The notes: generated from the letters alone by a model not told the origin. DNA of 64,000 bases from Zygnema cylindricum (GCA_037447655.1 JBBHKE010001949.1:102274-166273), one strand, 5' to 3'. Positions 1 to 11,098 are shown, numbered from the stretch's first letter. Numbers and translations: made by a program.

Positions 1-285
1 GTTAAGAAATATAGTGATTGACAAACACATTAAATCCATTGTTCAATACAATAGCGATTGTCAAAGACATTAAATCTATTGTTTAGAATAATAAGGATTG
101 ACAAACACATTAAATACATTCTTAACAACAATAGCGATTGAGAAAAACATTAAATCCATTGTTAACAACAATAGCGATTGACAAACACATTAAATCCATT
201 GTTAAAAACGATAGCGATTGTTCAACACATTCAATCCATTGTTAAAAACAATAGGGATTTTGAAACACATTCAATCTATTGACAA
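1..285. repeat. 40-bp tandem satellite S1
   Basis: Seven consecutive units repeat with a period of exactly 40 bp. The marker ATAGCGATTG (with small variants) starts at 11, 51, 91, 131, 171, 211 and 251. Units differ by a few substitutions and there are almost no indels. The array runs off the left edge of the window, so its true length is unknown. No open reading frame is maintained. It is probably a non-coding satellite; it shares the period, but little obvious sequence, with satellite S2. Confidence 0.9.
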
Positions 286-394
286 CTTTTCTCCATTAAT
301 TATCAAGTGAAGGGAAATATGGCGGCAGCCATGGCGCGCCTTTGATCCTTACTCTCTTTCTTTAAAACAAAACTAAAATAGGGAAGTGAACTAT
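286..394. other. short spacer between satellites S1 and S2
   Basis: About 110 bp of non-repeated sequence including a small GC-rich patch near 320-340. I see no gene or regulatory site in it. Confidence 0.4.
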
Positions 395-1127
395 TAATTA
401 CCTCTTTTCAACAGTTATCTAACTTACACAAAGTTTTAGGGATAACAAAAATTGTTACCTAACTTACACAACTTGTTAGCGATAGCAAAAATTGTTACCT
501 AAATTACACAAACAGTTAGCGATAACAACAATTGTTACCTAAATTACAAAAAGAGTTAGCGATAACAACAATTCTTACATAAATTACACAAACAGTTAGG
601 AATAATAAGATTTGTTATCTAAATTACAGAAACTGTTAGCGATAACATAACTTGTTACCTAAATTACACAAACAGTTAGTGATATAAAGAATTGTTACCT
701 AAATTACACAAACAGTTAGCGATAAAAGAAATTGTTACCTAAATTAAACAAACTATAAGCTCTAACACGAATTGTTACCTAACTTACATAAACTGTTTAA
801 CCTTGCAAGAATTGTTACCTAACTTACACAAACAGTTAGTGAAAACAGGAAATTGTTATCTAAATTACAAAAACTCTTTGGGCTAAAAAGACTTGTTACC
901 TAACTCACACAAACTCTTAGCGTTAACATGAATTGTTGCCTAAAGTACACAAACTGTTAGCGCTAACAATAATGGTTACCTAATTTACACAAACTGTTAA
1001 AGATAAGAGGAATTGTCACCTAATTTACACAAATTGTTAGTGCTAACTGGAATTGTTATCTAACTTACACAAATTTTTAGCGATAACAAGAATTGTAACC
1101 TAAATTACACAAAATGTTAGGGATAAC
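395..1127 (+). repeat. 40-bp satellite S2, forward orientation (left block)
   Basis: About 18 units of a 40-bp repeat. The marker ATTGTTACCT recurs every 40 bp (451, 491, 531 and onward). Each unit carries a variant of TTAGCGATAAC; the palindrome GTTAGCGCTAAC is the perfect form. The block is interrupted at 1127/1128 by Copia-A1 and continues in the same orientation at 8226, so both pieces were one array before that insertion. Confidence 0.92.
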
Positions 1128-2128
1128 TGTTGAAATTAATAGATTTCTAAAGTATTTTCTAGGTTTAAATATGTTAGTATAAAAGAAAAAGAAAAGGACG
1201 AACAGCATGCCTCCACCTCCTCTCTCTAGCCCCCATACTTGTTGTAATCACTGAAGGATAGAGAGGGTGGTTGATCCATGGATGCCTTAGTTTTACAGGC
1301 AGTTATTTTTAGTAGGTTACTAAAAATATACCTGACGGACTCGGGATTTGATCCCGTTACCTGCCGTTTGTCAAGTTGGCCGATAGCGGTCAGCTTTATC
1401 CTAATAGACTAGGACCAATGGTAAACGCTATAGTATGTGATAGATATATATTCATTTAGGAGAGAACAAATTCATTTAATTGAAACTCTATACGGCATGC
1501 ATAGATTAAGTTTCACCAAGTACGAAGGATAGTACTAATTTGAAACGGATACCGCCCATTTTGCTTCGACACGAAACAAATATCGCGCAAGTATTTATAA
1601 CGGCTAAGATCGCATTTCGAGTCAAATCTAACGGCGCATATCATTGCCGAAATCTCGGAATGGTCACTTTGGGATTAAGTGACATGGCATGACTTGGCGC
1701 CACGTGGAGAGATGACATTCGGTCGTGGGAATTTCGAGGAATATACAGACGAGTGGAAAATGGACACGTTCGCTTAATGGTCGTACAAAAAGTACATCTG
1801 CGGTAGTACTTTTATATTGGTTCGTGTAGTTAGTAGATAGGGGTTGTGATAGGGAGCTAGGACTTAGAAAAATCTGGTAGATGGTCTTCTCTCTCTTTGA
1901 GAGGTTGTATAAATTGGTATTTTTGTCGGCTTATAACTTATCGTTTGGTTGGCCGTTTTCAAAGATTCTTTTTGCTACGGACATAGGGGAGTCCATGCTG
2001 CACAAAGGTGCACTCAAATTGTCAGTTTGCCTTCTTCGGCAACAGTGGTTGTGGCTTGAAGTGGGTTAGTTAAATACTATCTAGAGGCTTCCTGAATTCT
2101 TTAGTCCAATGGAGGACACAGAATTGTA
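1128..2128 (+). repeat. 5' LTR of Copia-A1
   Basis: Begins TGTTGAAATT and ends GAATTGTA (the 3' LTR keeps the canonical CA end). It aligns along its length with 7189-8225. A TATA-like stretch lies near 1810-1820 and is matched by CTTTTATATA near 7888 in the 3' LTR; this is a plausible promoter. An antisense tRNA-like segment lies at 1333-1418. Confidence 0.93.
1333..1418 (-). other. tRNA-like segment inside LTR-A (antisense)
   Basis: Read on the minus strand, this stretch has a D-arm-like block (TATTAGGATAAAGC), a long middle section and a T-arm-like hairpin around GGGATCAAATCCCG. It recurs at 7392-7480 in the 3' LTR and, in opposite orientation, at 34538-34630 in Copia-A2. It has no clear acceptor stem or anticodon loop, so I do not call it a functional tRNA gene. 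It could be a captured tRNA or an internal Pol III-like promoter. Confidence 0.5.
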
Positions 2129-2143
2129 GGTTATGGGCCCACC
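2129..2143 (+). other. primer-binding site, half-tRNA type (initiator tRNA-Met)
   Basis: GGTTATGGGCCCACC directly follows the 5' LTR. It is complementary to the anticodon stem-loop of plant initiator tRNA-Met, not to the tRNA 3' end. Drosophila copia is known to use this half-tRNA mode. The ATG inside the site (2133) pairs with the CAU anticodon and is also the apparent gag start codon. Confidence 0.85.
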
Positions 2144-3170
2144 CTCTAGGGTGCCCACCTTCAATCAATCTCGGTTCATCTATTGGGAAGCCATGATTAT
2201 GGGAGCTTTGTGCGAAAAACGATACTCGGTTATCGTTAGTGGACAAGTGAAACGTCCACCTTCAAGAACTCCACTAGTGTTTGGAAGAGTAAGGTTTCTT
2301 GTGGCAACGTGTGCCTCATCGGAGGAGGCAGATGATGGGGACAGAAGTGTTGCCGAAAAGGGGAAAGGGAAGGAGACACCCCTCACTCCTATTGCCACAG
2401 TAACGGGAGCGGCGACCGTGAAGACCGCGGAGAAAGATTCTCAAATGTGAGAGGATGTAAACATGGCAGCCAAGAACTTCATTATGAGTTTCCTCACTCA
2501 AGATTTAGCCACTCCTCGTCTTCGCATTTACAAGGCAGAAGAGTTGTGGTTCAGTTTGGTGGAGATTTATAGAGATGGAACTATTTAGGAGCTCCAATTG
2601 GTTGAACAAAAGCTAGTGAGTTACACTTACAAAGGGAGTGTTAGATATCAATGATCTTCTTGTTTGGTATGGAGATAGTGTCGGATGGGAGGTATTAAAT
2701 GGGTGAACTTTTTAATGAAGTTAGAGGATTTTTGAACATAGTGTTGAAGGAATGCCTGATAGTTCATGGAAATGGAACACAGTGGTCAGGATGATACTTG
2801 TGTAGGAAAACAAAATGGAGATTAGGAGAGGAGTAAAGAGCATTCAAGCTCTAGGAGCAGGAGGGGACCGATGGGGGAAGGACTCAAAGAAACCATATAA
2901 AGGGGAAAGAGATCATTATGGAGGACCGAGGCCCCCAAAGGGTCTTTGTCATTTTTGCAAAAAGTTGGGACCCTTCATCGCAGATTGTGTCAAGTTGTCA
3001 AAGCTGAGGCTCTAAGAGAACCATGGAGGGGATTCTTCCGGATGGAAGAAAAATGCACTTGTTTTTGCAAAAGTGAAAGGAGAAACCGAGGAAGAGTCTT
3101 CTGAGGAGGATGGGGAGCTTCTTCTTGTCGAGAGTCTAGAGGAGAAGGAGATCCCTCAGAGACAAGAGTC
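2133..3170 (+). pseudogene. gag: gag of Copia-A1 (broken)
   Basis: Translation begins M-G-P-P within the primer-binding site. An N-terminal copia-gag motif follows (F-x-Y-W-E-A-M, about residues 14-21). The first frame ends at a TGA at 2448, and gag-like sequence continues to about 2580 before further stops. A second stretch (2815-3015) holds the nucleocapsid zinc knuckle near 2951-2992: C-x2-C is kept, but the expected His is Pro, so the knuckle is damaged. The product would be the capsid/nucleocapsid protein that packages element RNA. The same start and motifs occur in Copia-B, Copia-A2 and Copia-F. Confidence 0.85.
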
Positions 3171-3171
3171 T

Positions 3172-4007
3172 GGAGGAGCAGCAATAGTAGTAGAAGTAGA
3201 CATGATACACCTCTCAGAAGCTATCAAGAATCCTACCAAATAGTTGTTTTCAAGTGCTCACCAATTCTTCGAAAAGCATTCAAACCTCACAAAACTATAT
3301 CACAATATAGAGTAGCATAAAAAATGACAACTCCCAAAGTTTCAGCTCAATTGACTTGACAACGCTCAAGATATAATACTCAAAAGGTTTCCAAACACAA
3401 TCTGCAGTTTTTCTACTTGGAAGTCTGGATACATAAAAAGCTCTAAGTCCTAAGTCTTATACTTTTGGTATTAATCGCCGATACAAGTGTACCTGAGAGG
3501 TACGTCCAAAATCAACCCACCTACTGAGATCTATGTGTTCCTAATCGTGCCAACCCAATCTATCATCGTAGAGTCAATATTACTCAGAATCTATATTAAG
3601 TGATTGTACAAATACTTGTCGGCAAGTCACTTGTGATACTCTTGTGAATCTCGTCCGTTGACCTGATTCATATCAATCGCAATTGTGTTGTCCTGATTGG
3701 ATCACATTCACATCACCCGCCGCTGCGGTGTTCCGCACAAAATCATATCCAAGATAGCAGCAGCAACGTTGTCTGTACGGATCATATCCAAAGTAACCGC
3801 AGCTGCGTTTGTCCCGTCTGCGTCGCAGCTGCTTTGCTGCGCAGCTATTTTTGCATAGCAGCTGCGCTGTTCTATCTGCATAGCAGCTAAGTTGTTATGT
3901 ATTGCACTCAAGTGATGACGTATATCCTTATGAAACTTATGATACAAATTGCTACCTTTCTGCCGTCATACTAATATATTGAAACTTAAAGCTTTCCAAA
4001 ATCAACA
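3172..4007 (-). mobile_element. family R LTR fragment inserted in Copia-A1 (R1)
   Basis: On the minus strand this starts TGTTGATTTTGGAAAGC at 4007 and aligns along its length with 62184-63080 (R2), apart from a shorter end. Near its end is a short reading frame starting MSTSTT at 3203. The middle (about 3720-3900) is rich in GCAGC/GCTGC words. Against Copia-A2, roughly 30 codons of the gag-protease junction are missing at the insertion point, so the insertion came with a local deletion, and no clean target duplication is seen. Its end lacks the GTAGAACAACA terminus seen in R2. Confidence 0.75.
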
Positions 4008-4352
4008 CTCTTCACTAAGCTAAGAAAGATCCCTACTGTAGAGATAGAGTATGGGGATTGGAGAGTGGTTACTACAAATCTAGTGGGATCAGTGGTTCTG
4101 AAATTCTTAGTGGAAGGTAAGACTTCTATACTTACATTCTCAAATGTAGTATACATTCCTCAACTGAGTAAAAATCTTGTCTCTACGTTTGTGTTAGATG
4201 ACAAAGAGTTTGATACCTTCACTAGAAAGGGAGTCTTTACAGCTAAGTATGGGGATGAAGTTTACTTCACGATAGATAAGGGTAGCCAAGGAATGTTTAG
4301 GCTTAACCTGAGTTATGAAAAGAAGAATGCTTACTAAGTTGGTGTTTCTAAG
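4008..4352 (+). pseudogene. pol: Copia-A1 protease C-terminus and GAG-pre-integrase segment
   Basis: After the R1 insertion the copia frame resumes. Translation gives the typical late protease region (V-x-Y-I-P-Q-L-S-K-N-L-V-S, with VLDDKEF downstream) and runs toward the pre-integrase block before a TAA near 4335. The catalytic D-[ST]-G would lie upstream and has been lost. Copia-A2 has the same segment at 44043-44300. Confidence 0.8.
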
Positions 4353-5424
4353 TTGATGATTTGGCATAAGCGGTTGGGACATGTGCATTTTGATAAGTTT
4401 AGGGAAATGAAAAATTTTGGGGTAGTAGAAGGCATTCAGTTTGGGGATGATGAAATGATGGATGATTGTAGTGGCTGTGCTCATGGTAAGGCTTACAGAC
4501 TTCCCTTTCCCAAAGTTGCCACATATAGAGGTGAGAAAGTGTTAGATTTAGTCCACACAGACATTTGGGGACCTGCAAAAGTACCTTCGGTTGGAGGAAA
4601 GAGGTTTATGATGACAATAACTGATGACTGGTCTAGATACTTTAGAGTCTACTTTCTGAAAAATAAGTCTGAAGCATCAACTTACTTCAAAGAATATAAA
4701 GCATGGAGTGAGAAATTGCATGAAACCCCTATGAAGGGGATAAGGAGTGATAATGGGGGGGGAATATACCTCTAACCAATTTGAGGAATATCTGAGAGAT
4801 GAGGGAGTGCAACACCATAAAACCGTACCATATAACCCGGAACAAAATGGGGTAGCTGAGAGGTTGAATCGAACACTAGGAGATATTGTATACAGTATGT
4901 TGGCCGACAAGAATACAGGAAAGATTTTTTGGGCAGAAGCAATGAACTGTGCCAACTACATTAAGAAAAGAGTCCTTACCTCAGCTGTAAAGGGATTGAA
5001 ATCTTATGAGAGATGGGTTGGAAAGAAACCAGATATCTCACACCTTAAAGTATTCGGTAGCCAAGTTTACAGACTTGACACGGATAGGAAAAACTGGAAA
5101 CTAGATGCTAAGGGAAAACCTAAATACTTTGTGGGATTTTATGAGGATGTTAAGGGATATAGAGTCTATGACTTAGCAAAGAAAGATATCATTCTGGTCA
5201 AACACTTAGTTGTCATGGATGAAGGGAAGTCATTTGATGCCTTCAAATATACAAAGAAGATAAGAATCAGATTTGAGTCCGAAAGTGAGGAGAACTCGGT
5301 CGTTCCCGAAAAGGACATGAGTGAAACCGTGATTGCAGATTCAGGGGAGATCCACGATACAAGAGACTCACAGGAAACTTCACATACTCCGATGGACTTC
5401 GAGGAGAAAGAAGAAGCGGGATAA
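4353..5424 (+). pseudogene. pol: Copia-A1 integrase (one frameshift)
   Basis: The zinc-binding block reads W-H-K-R-L-G-H, then C-S-G-C. The catalytic core follows with D in VHTDIWGP, D in RSDNGGG and E in NGVAERLN, so all three D,D-E residues survive. The frame shifts at a run of eight G near 4755-4762: the first half is 4353-4775 and the second continues to 5424. The C-terminal GKKPDISHLKVFG motif is present. The protein would insert element cDNA into host DNA. Confidence 0.88.
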
Positions 5425-5436
5425 GAAACGGCCTAC

Positions 5437-6374
5437 ATGGATAGGGGAGCCGATGAGAAAATGAGAAGAAATCCAAGACTTCCATCCATTTCAGCTTTAG
5501 AGTTTGAGGGAGGAAGGAGGAGCAGCAAAAGGATACAGGAAAAACAAGCTGCTCATAAGGTAACTAAGCTATCTTACCCAGATGAGCCTCAGTCTTACTC
5601 GGAGGCAGTGAATAGTCTAAAGAAACAAAGATAGATTAGAGCCATAAATGATGAGATGGCTTCTATCATGGAAGCAAATAATTGGGAACTAGTAGATTTC
5701 CTCTAGACAAAAAACTTATTGGGTGTAAATGGGTATTTTAACTAAAACTGAACACAGATAATACCATTGAGAGATATAAGGCTCGATTGGTAGCGAAGGG
5801 GTTCACCCAAAAGGAGGGGATTGACTATGAGGAGACCTTTGCTCCAGTTGTTCGGTTCCCATCAGTAAGGATTCTCCTCAGTTTGGCAGTAGCGGAAGAC
5901 GTGGAAATACACGAGATGGACATTAAGACTGCTTTTCCTAATGGTGAAATAAAGGAAGAAATTTTCATGAGACAACCCGAGGGGTTCGTGGAAGAAGGAG
6001 AAGAGAGCAAAGTTTGCAGGCTCATAAAGTCCTTATATGGACTAAAGCAGGCTCCCAGACAGTGGAATAAGAAACTAGATGAATTCCTTATTGGTCTGGG
6101 ATATATCCGTATTAGCTCTCACCATTCTATCTATATGTTTGAAGATGAGAATGGTGTCATTTTTATTGCAATTTATGTGGATGATCTGCTTGTGTTCAGT
6201 AAATCTTTGGAAAAGATCAATAAGTTAAAGAAGGATCTTAGAAGCAGATTTGATATGAAAGATTTAGGGGAGGCAAGATATATTTTGGGGATTCAAATGG
6301 AGAGAGATAGGGGGAAGAAGATTATCAGACTTACTCAGAAGGAAGCAATAGGTAATATGCTTGAGAAATTCTAG
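5437..6374 (+). pseudogene. pol: Copia-A1 linker and reverse transcriptase
   Basis: A charged linker (5437-5634) ends at a TAG. RT sequence then follows, with stops near 5636 and 5705, and an open stretch at 5787-6374. Recognisable RT motifs are KGFTQKEGIDYEETFAPVVR, LYGLKQAPRQW and the active site YVDDLL (about 6174-6191). The last frame ends at a TAG at 6372-6374, well before the RNase H domain. Confidence 0.9.
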
Positions 6375-7175
6375 ATGGAAAATTCTAATAGTTGTACCAC
6401 TCCCATGGACTTGAAAAAAGTAAGTGATGAGAGTGTACAAGGAGGAGTGATGATCTTAGATGATCAAATGAGTCCATAAGAGAGCGAGCTTATGAAGTCT
6501 ATTCCTTAGAAGCAGGTTGTAGGAAGTTTAATCTATTTTATGAAGTGTACCAGGCTGGACATAGCGCCAGCAGTTGGAGTATTCAGTAGGAGTCTTAATG
6601 ATCCTAGGAAAAAAGAATGGGAGGCAACCAAGAGAGTCATGAGATATCTCGTGGGAACTAGAGAGTTATGGTTGCATTTGGGGGGGGAGCACACTGACAT
6701 CACTACTTGGAGTGATGCCAGTTATGGGGACGCCCTTATGAGAAGATGCACTTCTGGGTATTTGTTCTATGTTGGGGAAGGTGCATGCTGTTGGAGCAGT
6801 AAGCAACAAAAGGTGGTAGCTCAGTCTATTATCGAGGCTAAGAACATGGCCTCTTGTTCTGCTGTAAAAGAGTTGATGTGGGTCAAATCCTTGCTGGAAG
6901 AACAGGGATATATGAAGGAGGGAGTGCATGAAGTGTTTTGTGATATTCAAGCTGTCATTGCAATTGCAGCTAATCCAAAACATCACTTTAAAGCTAAACT
7001 TATGGACATAAGATTGAGTTTTGTGAGGGAAAAGGTTGAGAATAAGATTGTGAATCTTGTATATAGATCCGATGAGGAAATGGTGACTGATATGATGACA
7101 AAACCAATGCCCTCTCCTAAATTGAAATATTGTAGAGAAAAATGTGGACTAAAACAAAAGGTAAAATTAGACTAG
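6375..7175 (+). pseudogene. pol: Copia-A1 RT C-terminus and RNase H
   Basis: 6375-6539 has several stops; the frame 6540-7175 is open. It carries the copia RNase H signature W-S-D-A-S-Y, the block GACCWSSKQQKVVAQS, and the C-terminal motif MMTKPMPSPKL. In the usual copia CDNQ motif the Asn is replaced (CDIQ). RNase H removes the RNA template during cDNA synthesis. The stop is followed at once by the polypurine tract. Confidence 0.88.
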
Positions 7176-7188
7176 AAAATAAGGGGAG
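7176..7188 (+). other. polypurine tract of Copia-A1
   Basis: The purine-rich stretch AAAATAAGGGGAG abuts the 3' LTR. The same tract precedes the LTRs of Copia-A2 (minus, near 34831-34845) and Copia-A3 (56806-56818). It would prime plus-strand DNA synthesis. Confidence 0.85.
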
Positions 7189-8225
7189 TGTTCAAATTAA
7201 TAGATTTCTAAAGTATTTTCTAGGTTTAAATATGTTAGTATAAAATAAAAAAGAAAGGACGGATAGCTTCCCTCCACCTCCTCACTCTAGCCCCTATACT
7301 TTTTGTTGTCACTGAAGGATAGAGAGGGTGGTTGATCCATGGCTGCTTTAGTTCAACATGCAGTTATTTTTAGTAGGTTACTAAAAATATACCTGACGGA
7401 CCCGGGATTTGATCCCGGTACCTGCCGTTCGTCAAGTTGGCCAATAGCGGTCAGCTTTATCCTAATAGACTAGGACCAATGCTAAATGCTGTAGTATGTG
7501 ATAAAAATATATTCATTTAGGAGAGAACAAATTCATTTAACTAAACCTCTATACGGCATGCATAGATACAGTTTCACCAAGTACGAAGTACAATACTAAT
7601 TTGAAACGGATACCGCGCATTTTGTTTCGACAGCGAAACAAATATCGCGCAAGTATTTATAACGGCTAAGATCGCATTTCGAGTCAAATCTAATGGCGCA
7701 CATCATCGCCGAAATCTCGGAATGGTCACTTTCGAATTTAGTGACGTGGCATGACCTGGCGCCACGTGGAGAGATGACATGCGGTCAGAAGAATTTCGAG
7801 GAACGTACGGACGAGTGGAAAATGGACACGCGTTCGCTTAATGGCCTTGTCGTACAAAGGTCGTAGAAAAAGTACATCGGCAATCGTACTTTTATATACG
7901 GTACAATACTCTGATGAGTTCGTACAGTTAGAAGATAAGGGTTGTGATAGGGAGCTAGGACTTAGAAAAATCTGTTAGATGGTCTTCTCTCTCTTTGAGA
8001 GGTTGTATAAATTGGCATTTTGCCGTCTTATAACTTATCAGCTGGTTGGCCGTTTTCAGTGATTCATTTTGCTACGGACTCAAGGGAGTCCAAGCTCCAC
8101 AAGGGTACAGTCGAATTGTCAGTTTGTCTTCTTGGGCAGCAGTGGTTTTGGCTTGAAGTGGGTTTGTTAAATATTATCTAAAGGCTTCCTATATTCTGTA
8201 GTCCAATGGAGGACACAAAATTGCA
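7189..8225 (+). repeat. 3' LTR of Copia-A1
   Basis: Starts TGTTCAAATT and ends AAATTGCA just before the target duplication ATAAC. It is about 36 bp longer than the 5' LTR because of small insertions (for example near 7840-7915). It includes the tRNA-like segment at 7392-7480 on the minus strand. Confidence 0.93.
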
Positions 8226-8612
8226 ATAACAAGTATTATTATCTAAATTACACAAACTGTTAGCGCTAACAAGAATTGTTACCTAAAGTACAGAAACTAT
8301 TAGCGCTAAAAATAATGTTTACCTAACTTACACCAACTGTTAGCAATAACAAAAATTGTTACCTAAATTACACAAACTGTTAGGGATATCAAGAATTGTT
8401 TCCTAAATTACACAAACAGTTAGATATAGCAGGAATTGTTATCTAACTTTCGCAAAGTGTTAGCGATAACAATAATTGTTATCTAGTTTACACAAAGTGT
8501 TAGCGCTAACAAGAATGGTTACCTAACTTACACAAACTATTCGCGATAACAAGAATTATTACCTAAATTACACAAACTGTTAGCGATAACAAGAATTGTT
8601 ACCTAAATTACA
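8226..8612 (+). repeat. 40-bp satellite S2, forward block right of Copia-A1
   Basis: Nearly ten 40-bp units in the same orientation as 395-1127. The block ends abruptly at about 8612, where the array continues in reverse orientation. Confidence 0.92.
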
Positions 8613-10438
8613 GTTAGGTAACCATTCTTGTTAGCGCTAACAGTTTGTGTCAGTTAGATAATAATTCCTGTTATCGCTAACAGTTTGCGTAAGTTAGGTA
8701 ACTATTCGTGTTAGCGCAAACAGTTTGTATAATTTAGACAAAAAATTCTGTTATCGCTAAATGTTTGTGAAATTAAGGTAATAAATATTTGTTATTGCTA
8801 AAAGTTTGTGTAAGTTAGATAACAATTCCTCTTAGCGCTAATAGTTTGTGTAAGTTAGGTAACAATTATGTTGTCGCTAACAGTTTGTGTAAGTTAGGTA
8901 ACCATTATTGTTAGCGGTAACAGTTTGTGTACTTTAGGTAACAATTCTTGTTATCGCTAACTCTTTGTATTATTTAGGTCAAAATTCCTTTTATCGCTAA
9001 TAGTTTATATAATTTAGATATCAATTCTTATTATCGCTAATTGTTTGTGTAATATAGGTAACAATTCTTGTTATTGCTAACATTTTGTGTAAGTTAGGTA
9101 ACCATCCGTCTTAGCGCTAACACTTTGTGTAATTTGGATAATAAACTTTGTTATCGCTAATAGTGTGTGTAATTTAGGTAACAATTTATGCTATCGCTAA
9201 CAGTTTGCATAAGTTAGGTAATAAGAACTCATAGCCCAAACATTTTGTATAATTTAGATAACAATTCGTGTTATCGCTATCTACTTTTATAATTTAGGTA
9301 ACAATTATTTTTATCGCTAACTGTTTGTGTAATTTAGGTGACAACTCTTGTAATCGCTAACATTTTGTGTAATTTAGGTGACAATTCTTGTTATCGCTAA
9401 CACTTCGTGTAATTTAGGTAACAATTTTTGTTATCGGTAACAGTTTGTGTTAGTTAGGTAACCATTCTTGTTAGCGCTAATAGTTTGAGTAAGTTAGATA
9501 AGAATTCCTGTTATCGCTAACCTTTTGTGTAAGTTGGGTAATAATTTCTGCAAGCACTAAAAGTTTGTGTAATTTAGGTCACAATTCGTGTTATCGCTAA
9601 TAGTTTGTGTAGGTTAGGTAACCATTTTTGTTAGCGCTAACAGTTTGTGTAAAATATGTAACAATTCGTGTTATCGCTAACAGTTGTGTAAGTTAGGTTA
9701 AAATTCATATTAGCGCTAACATTTTGTGTAGATAAGGTAACAATTCTTGTTAGCGCTAACAAATTGTGTAATTTAGATAACAATTCTTGTTGTCCTTAGC
9801 TGTTTTTGTAATTTATGTTACAATTTTTGTTATCGCTAACAGTGTGTTTAGTTTAGGTAACAATTCCTTTTATCACTAACTGTTTGTGTAATTTAGCTAT
9901 CAATTCCTATTATCACTAACGATTTGTGTAAGTTAGGTAACAATTCCTGTTAGCGCTAACAATTTGTGTAGGTTAGGTAACATTTATTTTTAGAGGAAAC
10001 AGTTTGTGTAATTTAGGTGACAATTCTTATTATCGCTAATTGTTTGTGTAATTTAGATAGCTTTTCTTGTTAGTGCTAACAGTTTGTGTAAGTTAGGTGA
10101 CAATTCTTGTTAACGCTAACAGTTTGTGTGATTTAGATAACAATTCTTGTTAGAGCTAACAGTTTGTGTAAGTTAGGTTAAAATTCTTGTTATCGCTAAT
10201 AGTTTGTACAAGTTAGGTAACAATTCCTATTAGCACTAAAAGCTTGTGTAAGTTAGGTAACAATTCCTCTTAGCGCTAACAGTTTGTGTAGGTAAAATAA
10301 CAACTCTTGTTAGAACTAAAAGTTTTTGTAACTAAGGTAACAATTCCTCATAGCGCTAACAGTTTGTGTAAGTTAGGTAACAATTACTCTTAGCTTTAAT
10401 AGTCTGTGTAATTTAGATAACAATTCCTGTTAGCGCAA
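8613..10438 (-). repeat. 40-bp satellite S2, reversed block
   Basis: About 45 units of the same repeat in reverse orientation (TTAGGTAACAATTC now reads on the plus strand). The variant TTATCGCTAAC is frequent here, while the perfect palindrome GTTAGCGCTAAC dominates right of element D. The last unit is cut inside the palindromic core by element D. Confidence 0.92.
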
Positions 10439-11098
10439 TGTCATGCGGCATCTCGTCGGACACTTTTCTTGTTTATATTTAGGGTTTAGGACGGGCGGCC
10501 GCCACACTAATTTGTATTTGGGTATTATTTGGGTTTCGCAGGACCGTACGACGTGTACCGTACGACCTACATTTTCCGTGATTTCCGGGATGGCGATTTT
10601 GGATCGTACCCGCGGTCCTACCGAACGACGTATAATATCCGCGATTTCCGTCGACGGCGGATTTGATTATATCGCGTCGACCGTACGACTTACGGCGACC
10701 TGAATTCCCGCGGCTACAAATTGGACCGTACTTGCGGTCCTGCCGTACTTATTTATGTTTTTCGGATTTCTCGCCGACGACACATTTTCGAATTTCGTCG
10801 CGACAAACAATGTCATATATTTATTTCGATCGAAGCGACGCCGGGAATCTCGCGGGTATCAAGGAGATATATTTTCGCGCGAGCGGCGACGTCCGTACTT
10901 TTGATTTCCATCGCAGGTTTTGGCGTGACGCGATGTACAATTTCGAGACATTTATTCCGCGACGTATGACTTTTGGATGTCGGTGATGCGACGTACGATT
11001 TCAAATGTTGGTGACGCGGCGTACGATTTCGAATCATTGGCGACGCAACGTACGATTACGAAATGTTGGCGACGCACGCTGATTGGCGTATTTTAAGT

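Larger units (their letters stand above)
1128..8225 (+). mobile_element. Copia-A1, full-length Ty1/copia LTR retrotransposon (decayed)
   Basis: A 7.1-kb element with two LTRs of about 1.0 kb (1128-2128 and 7189-8225) flanked by a perfect 5-bp target duplication ATAAC (1123-1127 and 8226-8230). Order is LTR, primer-binding site, gag, protease, integrase, reverse transcriptase, RNase H, polypurine tract, LTR; integrase before RT defines Ty1/copia. It sits inside satellite S2. The coding region has several stops and at least one frameshift, and an unrelated LTR-type sequence (3172-4007) has replaced the gag/protease junction, so it cannot be autonomous. The LTRs differ from each other at many sites, so the insertion is old. 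Confidence 0.95.

Noticed and set aside
395-1127. Regular short repeats reminiscent of a CRISPR array
   Set aside because: The whole 40-bp unit is repeated, with no variable spacers, no cas genes, and a eukaryotic retrotransposon context. It is a satellite.
1333-1418. Genuine tRNA gene
   Set aside because: T-arm and D-arm look-alikes are present but no acceptor stem, anticodon loop or clear 3' end; it lies within an LTR and is copied with it.
2180-2501. Minus-strand ORFs across gag of Copia-A1
   Set aside because: Antisense shadows of the gag frame; no independent motif.
10663-10986. 107-codon ORF in repeat A, also present at 16619-16942
   Set aside because: Conserved only because A1 and A2 are duplicate DNA; Arg/Ser-rich composition follows CGTACG words and no domain is seen.
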